Shown: positions 8,361 to 18,745, numbered from the stretch's first letter. The stretch: DNA of 64,000 bases from Actinomadura physcomitrii (GCF_008923205.2 NZ_WBMS02000001.1:187698-251697); one strand, 5' to 3'. Made by a program: numbers and translations. Notes: a model not told the origin generated them from the sequence alone.

Positions 8361-9617
8361 TCAGGACCCGATGCGCCAGGAGTGCAGGTAGTCCTCCTGG
8401 TCCGGGGTGAGCAGGTCGATGGAGATGGCCATGGACGCCAGCTTGAGCCGGGCCACCTCCGTGTCGATGTCCTTGGGGACGTCGTGGACGGCCGCGGGCA
8501 GCGACGCGTGCGCAGTCGCGAGCCACGCGCACGTGAGGGCCTGGTCGGCGAAGGACATGTCCATCACCGCGGCGGGATGCCCCTCGGCGGCCGCCAGGTT
8601 GACCAGGCGCCCCTCCGCCAGCAGGACCAGGCGCCGGCCGTCGGCCAGGACGTACTCGTCCGCCTGCGGGCGCACGCCGTGGTGGACGGCGACCGCCATC
8701 TCCTCCAGGGCGCGCACGTCGATCTCGACGTCGAAATGGCCGGAGTTCGCGAGGATCGCGCCGTCCTTCATCAGCGCGAGGTGCTCGGCGTTCACCACGT
8801 CGCGGTTGCCGGTGACCGTGATGAACACGTCGCCGTCCGCCGCCGCCTCCGCCATCGGCTGCACGGCGAAGCCCTGCAGCGCCGCGTCCAGCGCCTTCAC
8901 GGGGTCGATCTCCGTGATGACCACGCGGGCGCCCAGTCCCCGCGCGCGCTCGGCGAGGCCCCGACCGCAGTAGCCGAAGCCCGCGATGACCACCGTCTTG
9001 CCCGCCAGGAGCGTGTTGGTCGCGCGCACGATGCCGTCCAGCGTCGACTGCCCGGTGCCGTAGCGGTTGTCGAACATGTGCTTCGTATCGGTGTCGTTCA
9101 CCGCGACCATGGGAAACCGGAGGGCGCCCTCACGGGCCATCTGGTGCAGGCGGATGACGCCCGTCGTCGTCTGCTCGCAGCCCGCCTTCACCGTGGGCAG
9201 CAGATCAGTGCGTTCTATGTGGAGCGTGTTGACGAGGTCGCAGCCGTCATCCAGCACGAGATCGGGACCGGTCTCCAGAGCCTGGTGGATGTGCGCGTAG
9301 TAGCCCTCACGGTCGATGCCCGCGCGCGCGAAGACCTCCGTGCCGTCCTCCTGCACCAGCGCGGCGGCCGTGTCGTCCTGCGTGGACAGCGGGTTCGACG
9401 ACGCGAGCGCCACGCTCGCCCCGCCCGCCTGCAAGGTCCGGATCAGGCAGGCCGTCTCCGTCGTGATGTGCATGCACGCCGCGATGCGCAACCCGTCCAG
9501 CGGACGCTCCCTGGCGAACCGCTCCCGGATCTGCCGCAGCACCGGCATGCTCCGGTCGGCCCACTCGATCCGCTTGACGCCCTCGTACGCCAGCGACACA
9601 TCCGCGATATCGCTCAT
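8361..9617 (-). CDS. Adenosylhomocysteinase paralogue, short archaeal/Thermotoga-type
   Basis: 418 aa from ATG 9617, with GAGGGGG upstream. The NAD-dependent SAH-hydrolase fold is complete: ACMHITTETACLIRTLQAGG, the substrate-domain Lys/Asp segment NDTDTKHMFDN, the Rossmann motif GFGYCGRGLAERARGLGA, and the C-terminus KDGAILANSGHF. It lacks the roughly 40-60 residue insert of the long bacterial enzyme. It carries DNRYGTGQST where the canonical enzyme has a 'GCRHS' element. That pattern belongs to the archaeal/Thermotoga class, some of which act on S-inosylhomocysteine. It probably cleaves a thioether nucleoside such as SAH; the exact substrate is uncertain. It lies directly downstream of the canonical sahH. 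Confidence 0.88.
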   Translation of the reverse strand: MSDIADVSLAYEGVKRIEWADRSMPVLRQIRERFARERPLDGLRIAACMHITTETACLIRTLQAGGASVALASSNPLSTQDDTAAALVQEDGTEVFARAGIDREGYYAHIHQALETGPDLVLDDGCDLVNTLHIERTDLLPTVKAGCEQTTTGVIRLHQMAREGALRFPMVAVNDTDTKHMFDNRYGTGQSTLDGIVRATNTLLAGKTVVIAGFGYCGRGLAERARGLGARVVITEIDPVKALDAALQGFAVQPMAEAAADGDVFITVTGNRDVVNAEHLALMKDGAILANSGHFDVEIDVRALEEMAVAVHHGVRPQADEYVLADGRRLVLLAEGRLVNLAAAEGHPAAVMDMSFADQALTCAWLATAHASLPAAVHDVPKDIDTEVARLKLASMAISIDLLTPDQEDYLHSWRIGS

Positions 9618-9637
9618 CCGTCCCCCTCAAGGCACAA

Positions 9638-9668
9638 ACCGCCGCACGGCCCGGGGCCGTGCGGCGGT
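9638..9668 (-). terminator. Rho-independent-type hairpin after canonical sahH
   Basis: There is a 15-base perfect inverted repeat: ACCGCCGCACGGCCC at 9638-9652 against its complement at 9654-9668. Read on the minus strand it follows the stop of the long sahH and ends in GGTTTG, a weak T tract. It separates the two SAH-hydrolase genes and probably reduces read-through, implying that the short paralogue has its own promoter or low-level read-through. Confidence 0.7.
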
Positions 9669-9685
9669 CCGAACGCTACAGGCGA

Positions 9686-11116
<1,431 letters not shown>

Positions 11117-11144
11117 GCTTTCGTTGCTCCTTGTCTGCTTGCTC

Positions 11145-11195
11145 GCAGCAGGGTCCGCCTTGCAGCAGGTCCGCCCGTGCGCGGCAGGTCCGTTG
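11145..11195 (-). repeat. Three imperfect direct repeats in sahH leader
   Basis: GCAGCAGGGTCCGCC (11145-11159), GCAGCAGGTCCGCCC (11162-11176) and GCGGCAGGTCCGTTG (11181-11195) share a GCAGG(G)TCCG core at about 18-bp spacing. They lie 30-80 bases upstream of the sahH start codon, in the probable 5' leader or promoter. They could be regulator sites or part of a structured leader; no known riboswitch consensus was convincingly matched. Confidence 0.5.
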
Positions 11196-11301
11196 GCGCC
11201 CGCGGGCCGCGTCGTTCGTCCGCGAGGACCGGCCCCGCGGGCCGGCCGACCCGGCCGAGTCTACGGGCGGGGACGGTCCCGAGGCACGGTCGGGGGCGCA
11301 T

Positions 11302-11323
11302 TTCTGACACAGATTTGTCAGAA
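11302..11323. promoter_or_regulatory. Perfect inverted repeat upstream of merR gene
   Basis: TTCTGACA at 11302-11309 and TGTCAGAA at 11316-11323 form a perfect 8-bp dyad with a 6-base spacer. It ends 8 bases before the ATG of the MerR-type gene and faces the sahH leader on the other side. Position and symmetry suggest an autoregulatory operator. No ribosome site is visible before ATG 11332, so the transcript may be leaderless. Confidence 0.6.
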
Positions 11324-11331
11324 TCGACGGT

Positions 11332-11715
11332 ATGCGCATCACGGAGGCCGCCCGGCGGCTCGGCACCTCGCCCCGCATGCTCCGCTACCGCGAGACGCTC
11401 GGGCTGCTGCCCGCGACCCGCGACACCGCGCCGGCCTCCCCCGGCACCGGACGGAGCGGCGGGACCGGACGCGGCGGCGGGCACCGCCGGTTCGGCGACG
11501 CGGAGCTGCGCGCCGTCGCGCTCGCGCTGGCGCTGGAGAAGCGCTACGACATCGGTCCCGCCGAGCTGGCGTTCGGGCTGCGCGTCCTCGCCGAACCGCA
11601 GGTCCAGGCGCACGTCCGCGAGCTGGGCGAACGCATCGGACGGCTGTCCGCGCCGCCCGCGCGGGCGCTCGACTTCGAGAAGGAGAAGGCGCTGCGGCTG
11701 CTGCGCCGCCGGTAG
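11332..11715 (+). CDS. MerR-family transcriptional regulator
   Basis: 127 aa from ATG 11332. The N-terminal winged-helix domain begins at once (MRITEAARRLGTSPRMLRYR), the classic MerR helix-turn-helix, interrupted by a Gly/Arg-rich insert (TGRSGGTGRGGGHRRF) in place of a short wing linker. The C-terminal half (about 75-127) is a dimerisation helix ending DFEKEKALRLLRRR. No Cys or effector-binding domain is present, so the signal is unknown. A perfect dyad lies directly upstream. The 5' region shows no Shine-Dalgarno site. Confidence 0.85.
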   Translation: MRITEAARRLGTSPRMLRYRETLGLLPATRDTAPASPGTGRSGGTGRGGGHRRFGDAELRAVALALALEKRYDIGPAELAFGLRVLAEPQVQAHVRELGERIGRLSAPPARALDFEKEKALRLLRRR

Positions 11716-11779
11716 CGGCCGGCTCACGTTCCGTCGGCGGCACCCACTACCATCCCGCTGGACGGACGGGAGACGGCGC

Positions 11780-12265
11780 GTGAAGAACTGGCTCTACGGG
11801 GTGCTCGGCCTCGTGCTCGGCATCGGACTGTTCGCGGGCGGCCTGGCGTCGATGCCCGGCGGCACGGTGAAGTGCGGCGAGCGGGTGATGTCGCCTGGCG
11901 ACACGTGCACGACGCTCCGGAACGGGCGCGCCACCAACCGGTCCTACGACGAGCAGAAGTCCAAGGACGGCCGCGAGGCGGTCATCATGATGATCGTCGG
12001 CCCGTTGCTGGCGATCGGCTGCGGCGTGCTGTTCCTCGGCCCGGCCCTCACGCGCCGCCGCAAGGGCGCGGCGTACGCGGCCGGCCCCGCCCCCGGCCAC
12101 GGATACCCGGGCCCCGCCGGCCCCGGCCACGGCGGCCCGCCACCCGCATACCCGCCACCCGCATACCCGCCACCTGCGTACCCGCCCGCACCGCCCCCGC
12201 CCGGCTACCCGCCCGCACCGCCCGCCCAGCCGTACGGCCCGCCGGGCCCGTACCCGCCCGCCTGA
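11780..12265 (+). CDS. Small membrane protein with Pro/Tyr-rich C-terminus
   Basis: 161 aa from GTG 11780 (GGGAGACGGCGC upstream). The first membrane helix is at residues 4-24 (LYGVLGLVLGIGLFAGGLAS). A short external loop with two Cys (KCGERVMSPGDTC) follows, then a second helix at about 73-93 (VIMMIVGPLLAIGCGVLFLG), a basic stop-transfer RRRK, and a cytoplasmic tail of Pro/Tyr/Gly repeats. Proteins of this plan are common in actinomycetes and their role is unknown. It is convergent with the response-regulator gene. Confidence 0.75.
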   Translation: MKNWLYGVLGLVLGIGLFAGGLASMPGGTVKCGERVMSPGDTCTTLRNGRATNRSYDEQKSKDGREAVIMMIVGPLLAIGCGVLFLGPALTRRRKGAAYAAGPAPGHGYPGPAGPGHGGPPPAYPPPAYPPPAYPPAPPPPGYPPAPPAQPYGPPGPYPPA

Positions 12266-12289
12266 CGCGGCGGCCCGGCCGGCCCCTGA

Positions 12290-12961
12290 TCAGGTCGCGT
12301 TCTCTCCGGGGACGACGACGCCGGACTCGTAGGCGAGCATGACGGCCTGGGCGCGGTCGCGCAGGCCGAGCTTGGTGAAGACGCGCGCCACGTGCGTCTT
12401 CACCGTGTGCTCGCTGACCACGAGGCGGGCGGCGATCTCGGCGTTCGACAGCCCGCCCGCGATCAGCACGAGCACCTCGTTCTCCCGCGCCGTCAGCGTG
12501 GCCAGCTCCGACGGCGCCTGCGGCCGGTTGCGCCGCTGCTTGGTGAACTCCCGGATCAGCCGCCCGGTGACCTGCGGCGCCAGCAGCGAGTCGCCGCGCG
12601 CGACGACCCGGACCGCGGAGACCAGCTCGTCGGCGGTCGCGTCCTTGAGCAGGAACCCGGACGCGCCGACGGCCAGCGCCTCGTAGACGTACTCGTCCAC
12701 GTCGAAGGTGGTCAGCACGAGGACGCGGACGCCCTCGGAGCCGGGCCGCGCGAGGATCCGGCGGGTCGCCTCGATGCCGTCCATGCCGGGCATCCGGATG
12801 TCCATGACGACGACGTCGGGGCGGTTCCGCTCGGCGAGCGCGACGGCCTGCCGCCCGTCGCCGGCCTCGCCGACGACGGTGATGTCGTCCTGCGCGTCGA
12901 GCAGCGCGGCGAACCCGGCGCGGACGATGGTCTGGTCGTCCGCCACCAGCACCCGGATCAC
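12290..12961 (-). CDS. LuxR/NarL-family response regulator
   Basis: 223 aa from GTG 12961. The receiver domain spans residues 1-118, with the acidic pair D8/D9, phospho-acceptor D54 (VVVMDIRMPGMDG), T/S in VLVLTTF and Lys in GFLLKDAT. The C-terminal LuxR helix-turn-helix is at about 155-215 (LTARENEVLVLIAGGLSNAE, HTVKTHVARVFTKLGL). It lies 36 bp downstream of the histidine kinase gene on the same strand, so the two form a two-component system. The signal and regulon are unknown. Confidence 0.95.
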   Translation of the reverse strand: MIRVLVADDQTIVRAGFAALLDAQDDITVVGEAGDGRQAVALAERNRPDVVVMDIRMPGMDGIEATRRILARPGSEGVRVLVLTTFDVDEYVYEALAVGASGFLLKDATADELVSAVRVVARGDSLLAPQVTGRLIREFTKQRRNRPQAPSELATLTARENEVLVLIAGGLSNAEIAARLVVSEHTVKTHVARVFTKLGLRDRAQAVMLAYESGVVVPGENAT

Positions 12962-12997
12962 CGGCGGGGCTCCGTCCCGGGGCGGGCGAGAGCGCGG

Positions 12998-14611
12998 TCA
13001 GCGGCGGCCGGGGGGCGCCTCGGAACCGTGTCCACTGGTGGAATTCCCCTCCCTCGTGAGCGGCAGTTCGGCCTCCACCAGGAACCCGCCGTCGGTGGCC
13101 GGGCCGGCGGAGAACCGTCCGCCCAGCATGGTCGCACGTTCCCGCATGCCGACGAGACCATGTCCGCCGCCCGGTCCGCCGCCCGGTCCGCCGCCCGGTC
13201 CGCCGGGCCGCGGCGGGGCGCCCTCCAGCCGGGTCGGACCGGCCGGGCCGCCGCCGGCCGGGTCCAGTACCGCGGTACGCGCGGCGGGATCGTCACGGTT
13301 CAGCACCCGCGTCGACCCGGCGGAACCCTCGTCGCGGACCCGCACCGCGAGCCGGTCCGGCAGGAAGGTGAGGTCGACGTGCACACCGGCGCCGGGCGCG
13401 TGCCGCCGCGCGTTCGTCAAGGCCTCCTGGACGATCCGGTACGCCGACAGCTCCACGGTCGTGGACAGCGCGCGCGGGTCGCCGTGCACGGCGAGGTCGA
13501 CGGCGCCGCCCGCGCCGCGGTGCTGCTCGATGAGGTCGGGGAGCCGGTCGAGGCGGGGCTGCGGGGAGTTCGCGGCGTCCGGTTCCGGCTTGGCGTCGGC
13601 GCGCAGCACGCTGAGCAGCCGGCGCATCTCGACCAGCGCGTCCCGGGCCGTCTTGGCGATCTCGGTGTAGCCGGCGCGGGCCTCGGGCGACAGGTCGTCC
13701 ATCGTGTACGGGGCGGTCTCCGCCTGCACGGCGATCATGGAGACGGAGTGCGCGACGACGTCGTGCAGCTCGCGGGCGATGCGGGCGCGCTCGCGCATGA
13801 CGGCCTGCTCGCGCTGGACGGCGGTGAGCCGGGTCAGGGTCTCGTTGGTGCGCTCCTCCGCCTCCGCCTCGGTGCGGCCCGCGGACTCGACGGCGCGGCG
13901 CGCGTCGCCGAGGCCGATGGCGGCCAGCACGGCGACGACCGCGGCGGGCCAGGGGACGTCGTCGAGCGTGCCCGTGGCGAGGTAGACGACGGCGACGGTG
14001 GCGACGCTCCCGGCCGCGAGAACGCCCGCGGACTGCCGGGGCAGCTGCCGGCCGAGCGCGTACAGCGTGTAGAGCGCGGCGAACGCGGTGGTGATCAGCA
14101 GCTGCTGGCCGGTGAGCAGCCCGGCCGCGAACGCGCCGAGGACGACGGCCGCGACGGGCCGCAGGTTCTCGCGGCGCCAGACGAGCGGGACCGTCGAGGC
14201 GACCGCGAAGCCGCCGGCGAGGCTCACCGGGGACCCGGTGCTCGGCGCCAGCTCGGCGAGGGCGGCGATGGTCAGCGCGAGACCGGTGAGGGGCGCGAAG
14301 TACCAGGCGCCGGTGAACTCGGTCCAGGTGCTGATCCAGCGGGGCAGCGGCGCCGTCTCACCACCGGGACGCGGCGGCATGCCGGGAGCGCCGGGCATGC
14401 CGGGGACGGGCGCGCGGCCCGCGCCGTTCAGCCGGGCGCCGAGCCTGACGGCGAGCGGCCGCAGCAGGTGCCCGATGCCGGTGAGGATCCAGAGCAGCAA
14501 CTGCCCCACCCCCGCGACGATCCGGCCGGACAGCCGCCACGCCTGGTGCGCGAGGGCTGGGCCGAACCCCGCGGGGTCGGGTCCGGTCCGGGCCTTGTCA
14601 TCGGTGGTCAC
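12998..14611 (-). CDS. Sensor histidine kinase (NarL-type, HisKA_3)
   Basis: 537 aa from GTG 14611; GAGGA sits immediately before this codon, so spacing is unusually short. The N-terminal half has several membrane helices (VAGVGQLLLWILTGIGHLL, YFAPLTGLALTIAALAELAP, VVAVLAAIGLG). The HisKA_3 dimerisation box ARIARELHDVVAHS has its phosphorylated His at about residue 283. The HATPase region ends with GLVGMRERATMLGG. Inside the ATPase lid lies a Gly/Pro insert encoded by three perfect 12-bp repeats (13163-13198). It feeds the adjacent response regulator. Confidence 0.93.
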   Translation of the reverse strand: MTTDDKARTGPDPAGFGPALAHQAWRLSGRIVAGVGQLLLWILTGIGHLLRPLAVRLGARLNGAGRAPVPGMPGAPGMPPRPGGETAPLPRWISTWTEFTGAWYFAPLTGLALTIAALAELAPSTGSPVSLAGGFAVASTVPLVWRRENLRPVAAVVLGAFAAGLLTGQQLLITTAFAALYTLYALGRQLPRQSAGVLAAGSVATVAVVYLATGTLDDVPWPAAVVAVLAAIGLGDARRAVESAGRTEAEAEERTNETLTRLTAVQREQAVMRERARIARELHDVVAHSVSMIAVQAETAPYTMDDLSPEARAGYTEIAKTARDALVEMRRLLSVLRADAKPEPDAANSPQPRLDRLPDLIEQHRGAGGAVDLAVHGDPRALSTTVELSAYRIVQEALTNARRHAPGAGVHVDLTFLPDRLAVRVRDEGSAGSTRVLNRDDPAARTAVLDPAGGGPAGPTRLEGAPPRPGGPGGGPGGGPGGGHGLVGMRERATMLGGRFSAGPATDGGFLVEAELPLTREGNSTSGHGSEAPPGRR

Positions 14612-14978
14612 TCCTCAATACTGACCGCTGGTCGGGCATATCACCTCACCGTGCGGTGGTATGCGCGCGGCCGGAATCCCCCTGGAGGACGACCCCTGGT
14701 CCCTCCTTGCGGTGGACGTGCGGACGACCGGCGCAGACGTAATGTCTTAACCGTGACCGCGACGGCGGCGCCGCCGACGTAGGGGGTTCGGCGGGGCTGC
14801 CGCGGTCACGCCAACCGCCCGGTTTCAGGGGTCCGGGCGGGGAAGCATGGGAAGCACCTCGCCGGACGGCCGCGCCGCCCGCCTCCGCGGAGGCACTCGC
14901 CGGTCTCGCCTGGGCTGGGGTTCGGCCGGCATCCTGTGCCGGCCGCCCGGCGAGGGATCCCATGCGGCCGCCCGCGCG
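14612..14978. other. Non-coding gap: kinase promoter and CDF terminator
   Basis: No convincing gene is seen in these 367 bases. Near 14978 lies the hairpin that ends the CDF gene (listed separately). At 14753-14761 and 14801-14809, GTGACCGCG and its complement frame a GC-rich structured stretch of unknown role. The part adjoining 14611 must hold the promoter of the histidine kinase; no clear -35/-10 pair was identified. Confidence 0.5.
14933..14955 (-). terminator. Hairpin downstream of CDF transporter gene
   Basis: CGGCCGGCA (14933-14941) and TGCCGGCCG (14947-14955) form a 9-bp perfect stem with a 5-base loop, 23 bases beyond the stop of the minus-strand CDF gene. No T tract follows, which is usual for GC-rich actinomycete terminators. 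Confidence 0.6.
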
Positions 14979-15938
14979 TCACACCTCGCCCGTGGCCTTC
15001 CCGGCCGGCTTGGCGGGGTTCCTGCGGTCCGCCTCGTCGAGCGCCGGCTCCAGGTAGATCAGTTCCGCCTCGGGGATCACCGCGCGGACCTTCGCCTCGG
15101 CGGCGTCGATGCCGCGCGCCACCTCGGCGGCCGTGTCGTCGTGGTAGACGGCGATCTTGGCGGCGATCAGCAGCTCCTCCGGGCCGAGGTACTCGGTCCG
15201 CATGTGGATGACGTGGTCGACCTGCTCCACCGACTCCAGCGCGTCGATGATCCGCTTCTCCTGCTCGGCGTCGACGCCCTCGCCGATCAGCAGGCTCTTG
15301 GTCTCGATCGCCAGCACCGTCGCGACCAGGCCGAGCAGCAGGCCGATGCCGACGGTGCCGATGCCGTCCCAGACCCCGTCGCCGGTCGCGACCGCCATCG
15401 ACACGCCGAACAGCGCGAGGATCAGGCCGATCAGCGCCGCCGCGTCCTCCAGCAGGACGACCGGCAGCTCCGGGGCCTTCGCGCGGCGGATGAACGCCCA
15501 CCACGAGTGCCCGCCGCGCAGCTGGTTCGACTCCTTGATCGCGGTGCGGAAGGAGAAGCCCTCCATCCCGATCGCGATGACCAGAACCGCGAACGCCCAG
15601 ATCGGCGACTCGACGTCCTCCGGGTGCCGGATCTTGTGGTAGCCCTCGTACAGCGAGAACGCCGATCCGACGGTGAACAGCACGACCGCGACGACGAACG
15701 CGTAGAAGTAGCGTTCCCGGCCGAAGCCGAACGGGTGCTCGGGCGTCCGGTCGCGTTCGGAGCGCTTGCGGCCGAGCAGCAGCAGGCCCTGGTTGCCCGA
15801 GTCGGCGACCGAGTGGATCGACTCGGCCAGCATCGACGACGAACCCGTGAACGCGAACGCGACCATCTTGGACGCGGCGATTCCGAGGTTGGCGGCCAGG
15901 GCCGCGATGATGGCCTTCGTCCCACCCTCAGCACTCAT
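14979..15938 (-). CDS. Cation diffusion facilitator (CDF) family transporter
   Basis: 319 aa from ATG 15938, adjacent to the stop of the SIS gene. The N-terminal helices carry the CDF metal site in AESIHSVADSGNQ and FGRERYFYAF. Six membrane helices are followed by a C-terminal cytoplasmic domain (about 205-300, VDHVIHMRTEYLGPEELLIA). The family exports Zn2+, Fe2+ or Mn2+ by proton antiport; the first helix-2 motif is H-x3-D rather than D-x3-D, so zinc specificity is uncertain. Adjacency to the SIS gene suggests co-transcription with the manB block. Confidence 0.92.
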   Translation of the reverse strand: MSAEGGTKAIIAALAANLGIAASKMVAFAFTGSSSMLAESIHSVADSGNQGLLLLGRKRSERDRTPEHPFGFGRERYFYAFVVAVVLFTVGSAFSLYEGYHKIRHPEDVESPIWAFAVLVIAIGMEGFSFRTAIKESNQLRGGHSWWAFIRRAKAPELPVVLLEDAAALIGLILALFGVSMAVATGDGVWDGIGTVGIGLLLGLVATVLAIETKSLLIGEGVDAEQEKRIIDALESVEQVDHVIHMRTEYLGPEELLIAAKIAVYHDDTAAEVARGIDAAEAKVRAVIPEAELIYLEPALDEADRRNPAKPAGKATGEV

Positions 15939-17075
15939 CTAGGCAATCCTCGCTTTGAGCTCTTGAATGGCCGGCACGGGCGTCGGGTCGACGCCCAGCG
16001 TGATGGCCAAGTAAACCGTGACGTAGTCGGCCAGCGCGATCATTGTCGCGATCCTCTCGAGCGGATGGTCGCCCTCGGCGAGGATCTCGGTCACCGCGAC
16101 GCCCCGGTCCCGGGCCATCTCGACGGACGCCGCGCGCCGCTTGGCGGTCTGCGGGTGCTCCTCGGTGTCGCGGAGGACGACCAGGTGCAGGCCGTGCTCG
16201 GCGTCCTCGGCGCGGTCGCGGAAGAAGTCGTCCGGATCGGCCGGCGAGCCGCCGCCCGCGAAGAAGCCGTCGAACGCCATCACCTGGTTGTGGTCCGCCT
16301 CCGGCAGGCCGCCGAAGACGCCCGGGTACTTGGCGTTCTCGTTCAGCTGGCAGCACATCCGGTACGCGGCCGTCTCGGCGAGCGGCGACGTCCCCCACAC
16401 CAGCGGGACGTCGCCGGCGAGGTCCAGCGCGATCCGCTTCGCCGGGTTCACGAACGGCTCGCTGTCCGGGCGGCACCGGTGCGCGACGTCTTCCAGGCGG
16501 GCCGCCGTGGACTCCAGCACCGCGTCGGGGACGTCCGCCAGGCCGAGCGTGCGGGCCGCGACGAGCAGCGGGACGGTGAGCCCCCACAGCGTCGACCGGG
16601 GCTGCCCCACCGACCGCACCGGCACGAACAGGCCACGGCTTCGGGCGGCGAGGTCGGCCAGCGGCGAGCCGGCGCCGCCGACGCACAGCAGCCGGCAGCC
16701 GCGCCGGGCCGCCTGCGCCGCCACCTCGAGGGTCTCCTCGGTGGAGCCGGAGCAGGACACCGCGATCACCAGGTCGGCGGCGCCGACCCAGCCCGGCAGC
16801 CGGTACCCGCGGACGGTCGTGACCGGGACGGGGCAGCCGAGCCCGCACACCGCCGCGAGCACGTCCCCGGAGATCCCGGAGCCGCCCATGCCGGTGACGA
16901 CGATCGCGCGGGGGCGGCCGTCCTCGGCGAGCGCCGCGACGCCCGCCTCCTCCGCCGCGCGCCGCGCCTCCCGGATCTGCGCCGCGGACGAGGCGACCTG
17001 GCGGAGCATCCCGCCCGGATCGGACGCCTCGACGTCCTGCGCGTCCTCCAGCCGGGCGGGGTCCAGCGTGCTCAC
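15939..17075 (-). CDS. SIS-domain protein, phosphoglucose/phosphomannose isomerase-type
   Basis: 378 aa from GTG 17075, which overlaps the stop of the Trm112-like gene (GTGA). Tandem SIS domains are visible: [16 protein letters not shown] and [20 protein letters not shown] (residues about 65-135), then the isomerase-type C-terminal domain ([39 protein letters not shown]). It resembles the bifunctional PGI/PMI enzymes that interconvert fructose-6-P with glucose-6-P or mannose-6-P. Its place beside manB suggests supply of mannose-1-P for GDP-mannose and glycans. Bases upstream of 17075 in this frame lie within the Trm112-like gene. Confidence 0.9.
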   Translation of the reverse strand: MSTLDPARLEDAQDVEASDPGGMLRQVASSAAQIREARRAAEEAGVAALAEDGRPRAIVVTGMGGSGISGDVLAAVCGLGCPVPVTTVRGYRLPGWVGAADLVIAVSCSGSTEETLEVAAQAARRGCRLLCVGGAGSPLADLAARSRGLFVPVRSVGQPRSTLWGLTVPLLVAARTLGLADVPDAVLESTAARLEDVAHRCRPDSEPFVNPAKRIALDLAGDVPLVWGTSPLAETAAYRMCCQLNENAKYPGVFGGLPEADHNQVMAFDGFFAGGGSPADPDDFFRDRAEDAEHGLHLVVLRDTEEHPQTAKRRAASVEMARDRGVAVTEILAEGDHPLERIATMIALADYVTVYLAITLGVDPTPVPAIQELKARIA

Positions 17076-17254
17076 GAAGCGGGGGCCCGGGCCTCGTCGA
17101 CGAGGAGGACGGGGATGTCGTCGCGGACCGGGTAGGCGTAGCCGCAGGAGCCGGTGCACACCAGCTCGGCGGCCGCCTCGTCGGGGCGCAGCTCGCCGCC
17201 GCAGTTCGGGCAGGCCAGGATCTCCAGCAGCCAGTCGTCCAGCTTCATGCTCAT
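17072..17254 (-). CDS. Trm112-like zinc-ribbon protein
   Basis: 60 aa from ATG 17254. It has the Trm112p fold: [14 protein letters not shown] with C15 and C18, a second Cys pair C33/C37 (CTGSCGY), and the end [15 protein letters not shown]. Eukaryotic Trm112 activates methyltransferases by binding them; the short bacterial versions are of unknown partner and often sit between manB and the SIS isomerase in actinomycetes, as here. It overlaps the SIS gene by 4 bases and follows manB by 7 bases. Confidence 0.9.
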   Translation of the reverse strand: MSMKLDDWLLEILACPNCGGELRPDEAAAELVCTGSCGYAYPVRDDIPVLLVDEARAPAS

Positions 17255-17261
17255 AGCAGCG

Positions 17262-18617
17262 TCACTTCTCCCTCACGATGGCCAGGACCTCGTCGCGGAT
17301 CGCCGCCATGGTGGCCTCGTCGCCGGCCTCCGCGTTGAGGCGCAGCAGCGGCTCGGTGTTGGACGGCCGCAGGTTGAACCACCATCCGGCGGCCTCGTCG
17401 CCCACGGTCAGGCCGTCCAGCTCGTCGATCGTAACGCCGGGGCGGCCGGCGAACGCCTCGCGGACCTTGCCGGCGGCGGCGTCCTGGTCGGCGACCTCGC
17501 TGTTGATCTCGCCCGACGCGACGTACCGCGTGTACTCGCCGAGCAGCGCCGACAGGGGGCCCTTCTGCTCGCCCAGCGCGGCCAGCACGTGCAGCGCGGC
17601 GAGCATGCCGGAGTCGGCGAACCAGAAGTCGCGGAAGTAGAAGTGCGCCGAGTGCTCGCCGCCGAACACCGCGCCCGTCTCGGCCATCGTCTGCTTGATG
17701 AACGAGTGGCCGACCCGCGTCCGCACGGGGGACCCGCCGTTCTCGGTGACGATCTCCGGGACGGCCTTCGAGGTGATCAGGTTGTGCACGATCGGGGCGC
17801 CCGGGTGCTTGGCCAGCTCGCGCACCGCGACCAGCGCGGTGATCGCGGACGGCGCGACGATCTCGCCGCGCTCGTCCACCACGAAGCAGCGGTCGGCGTC
17901 GCCGTCGAAGGCGAGGCCGATGTCGGCGCCGGTCTCGCGGACCTTGGCCTGCAGGTCGCGCAGGTTCTCCGGCTCGATCGGGTTGGCCTCGTGGTTGGGG
18001 AAGGTGCCGTCCAGCTCGAAGTACAGGGGGACGAGGTCGATCGGCAGCCCCGCGAAGACGACCGGGACGGTGTGCCCGCCCATGCCGTTGCCCGCGTCCA
18101 CGACGACCTTCAGCGGGCGGATCGCCGACAGGTCGACCAGCGTCTTGAGGTGCTCGGCGTAGCCGTGCAGGACGTCGCGCCCCGACACCTTCCCGGGCTC
18201 GCCGCCGTACGCCGGGACGCCGCCGTCGACCATCTCGCGGATCTCGGTGAGGCCGGTGTCGCGGCCGACCGGCTTCGCGCCCGCCCGGCAGAGCTTGATG
18301 CCGTTGTACTTGGCCGGGTTGTGGCTGGCGGTGAACATCGCGCCGGGGATGCCGAGGTCGCCGCTGGCGTAGTAGAGCATGTCGGTGGAGCCGAGACCGG
18401 CCTCGACCACGTCCGCGCCCTGCGAGGTCGCGCCGCGCGCGAACGCGGCGGCCAGCGGCCCGGACGACTCGCGCATGTCGTGCGCGGTGACGACGGCGTC
18501 CGCCCCGGTCACCCGCACGAACGCCGCGCCGGCCGCCTCCGCGACCGCTTCGTCCAGCTCGTCGGGCACGACGCCGCGGATGTCGTACGCCTTGAAGATC
18601 TTGGCGAGGTCGCCCAC
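17262..18617 (-). CDS. manB: Phosphomannomutase/phosphoglucomutase
   Basis: 451 aa from GTG 18617, chosen because GGGGAGCAGGA precedes it and the conserved N-terminus ([20 protein letters not shown]) starts there. Four-domain alpha-D-phosphohexomutase: active-site Ser loop [15 protein letters not shown], metal loop [13 protein letters not shown], sugar-binding [13 protein letters not shown] and phosphate loop [14 protein letters not shown]. It converts mannose-6-P to mannose-1-P, and perhaps glucose-6-P to glucose-1-P, for nucleotide-sugar and cell-envelope synthesis. It heads the manB-Trm112-SIS-CDF run of closely packed genes. A tandem 19-bp repeat lies just upstream. Confidence 0.95.
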   Translation of the reverse strand: MGDLAKIFKAYDIRGVVPDELDEAVAEAAGAAFVRVTGADAVVTAHDMRESSGPLAAAFARGATSQGADVVEAGLGSTDMLYYASGDLGIPGAMFTASHNPAKYNGIKLCRAGAKPVGRDTGLTEIREMVDGGVPAYGGEPGKVSGRDVLHGYAEHLKTLVDLSAIRPLKVVVDAGNGMGGHTVPVVFAGLPIDLVPLYFELDGTFPNHEANPIEPENLRDLQAKVRETGADIGLAFDGDADRCFVVDERGEIVAPSAITALVAVRELAKHPGAPIVHNLITSKAVPEIVTENGGSPVRTRVGHSFIKQTMAETGAVFGGEHSAHFYFRDFWFADSGMLAALHVLAALGEQKGPLSALLGEYTRYVASGEINSEVADQDAAAGKVREAFAGRPGVTIDELDGLTVGDEAAGWWFNLRPSNTEPLLRLNAEAGDEATMAAIRDEVLAIVREK

Positions 18618-18628
18618 TCCTGCTCCCC

Positions 18629-18666
18629 TGTACGCAAGTGATGGCCGTGTACGCATGTGATGGCCG
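18629..18666. repeat. Tandem 19-bp repeat upstream of manB
   Basis: TGTACGCAAGTGATGGCCG (18629-18647) is followed at once by TGTACGCATGTGATGGCCG (18648-18666); 18 of 19 bases match. It lies 12-49 bases upstream of the manB start codon, where promoter or operator elements are expected. Confidence 0.6.
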
Positions 18667-18745
18667 ACGGGTCGGCGGGACCACCGAGCCTACCGGGAAG
18701 CGCGGCGGCGGCCCGAGCCGGTGCCGGTCACCGGCGTGACCGGGG

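Noticed and set aside
11117..11331. Possible SAH riboswitch upstream of sahH
   Set aside because: The location is right, but I could not fold the leader into the SAH riboswitch core or match its conserved bases; only the direct repeats are reported.
13163..13198. Short CRISPR-like repeat array
   Set aside because: Three 12-bp repeats without spacers, inside the histidine kinase gene and encoding Gly/Pro; simple coding repeat.
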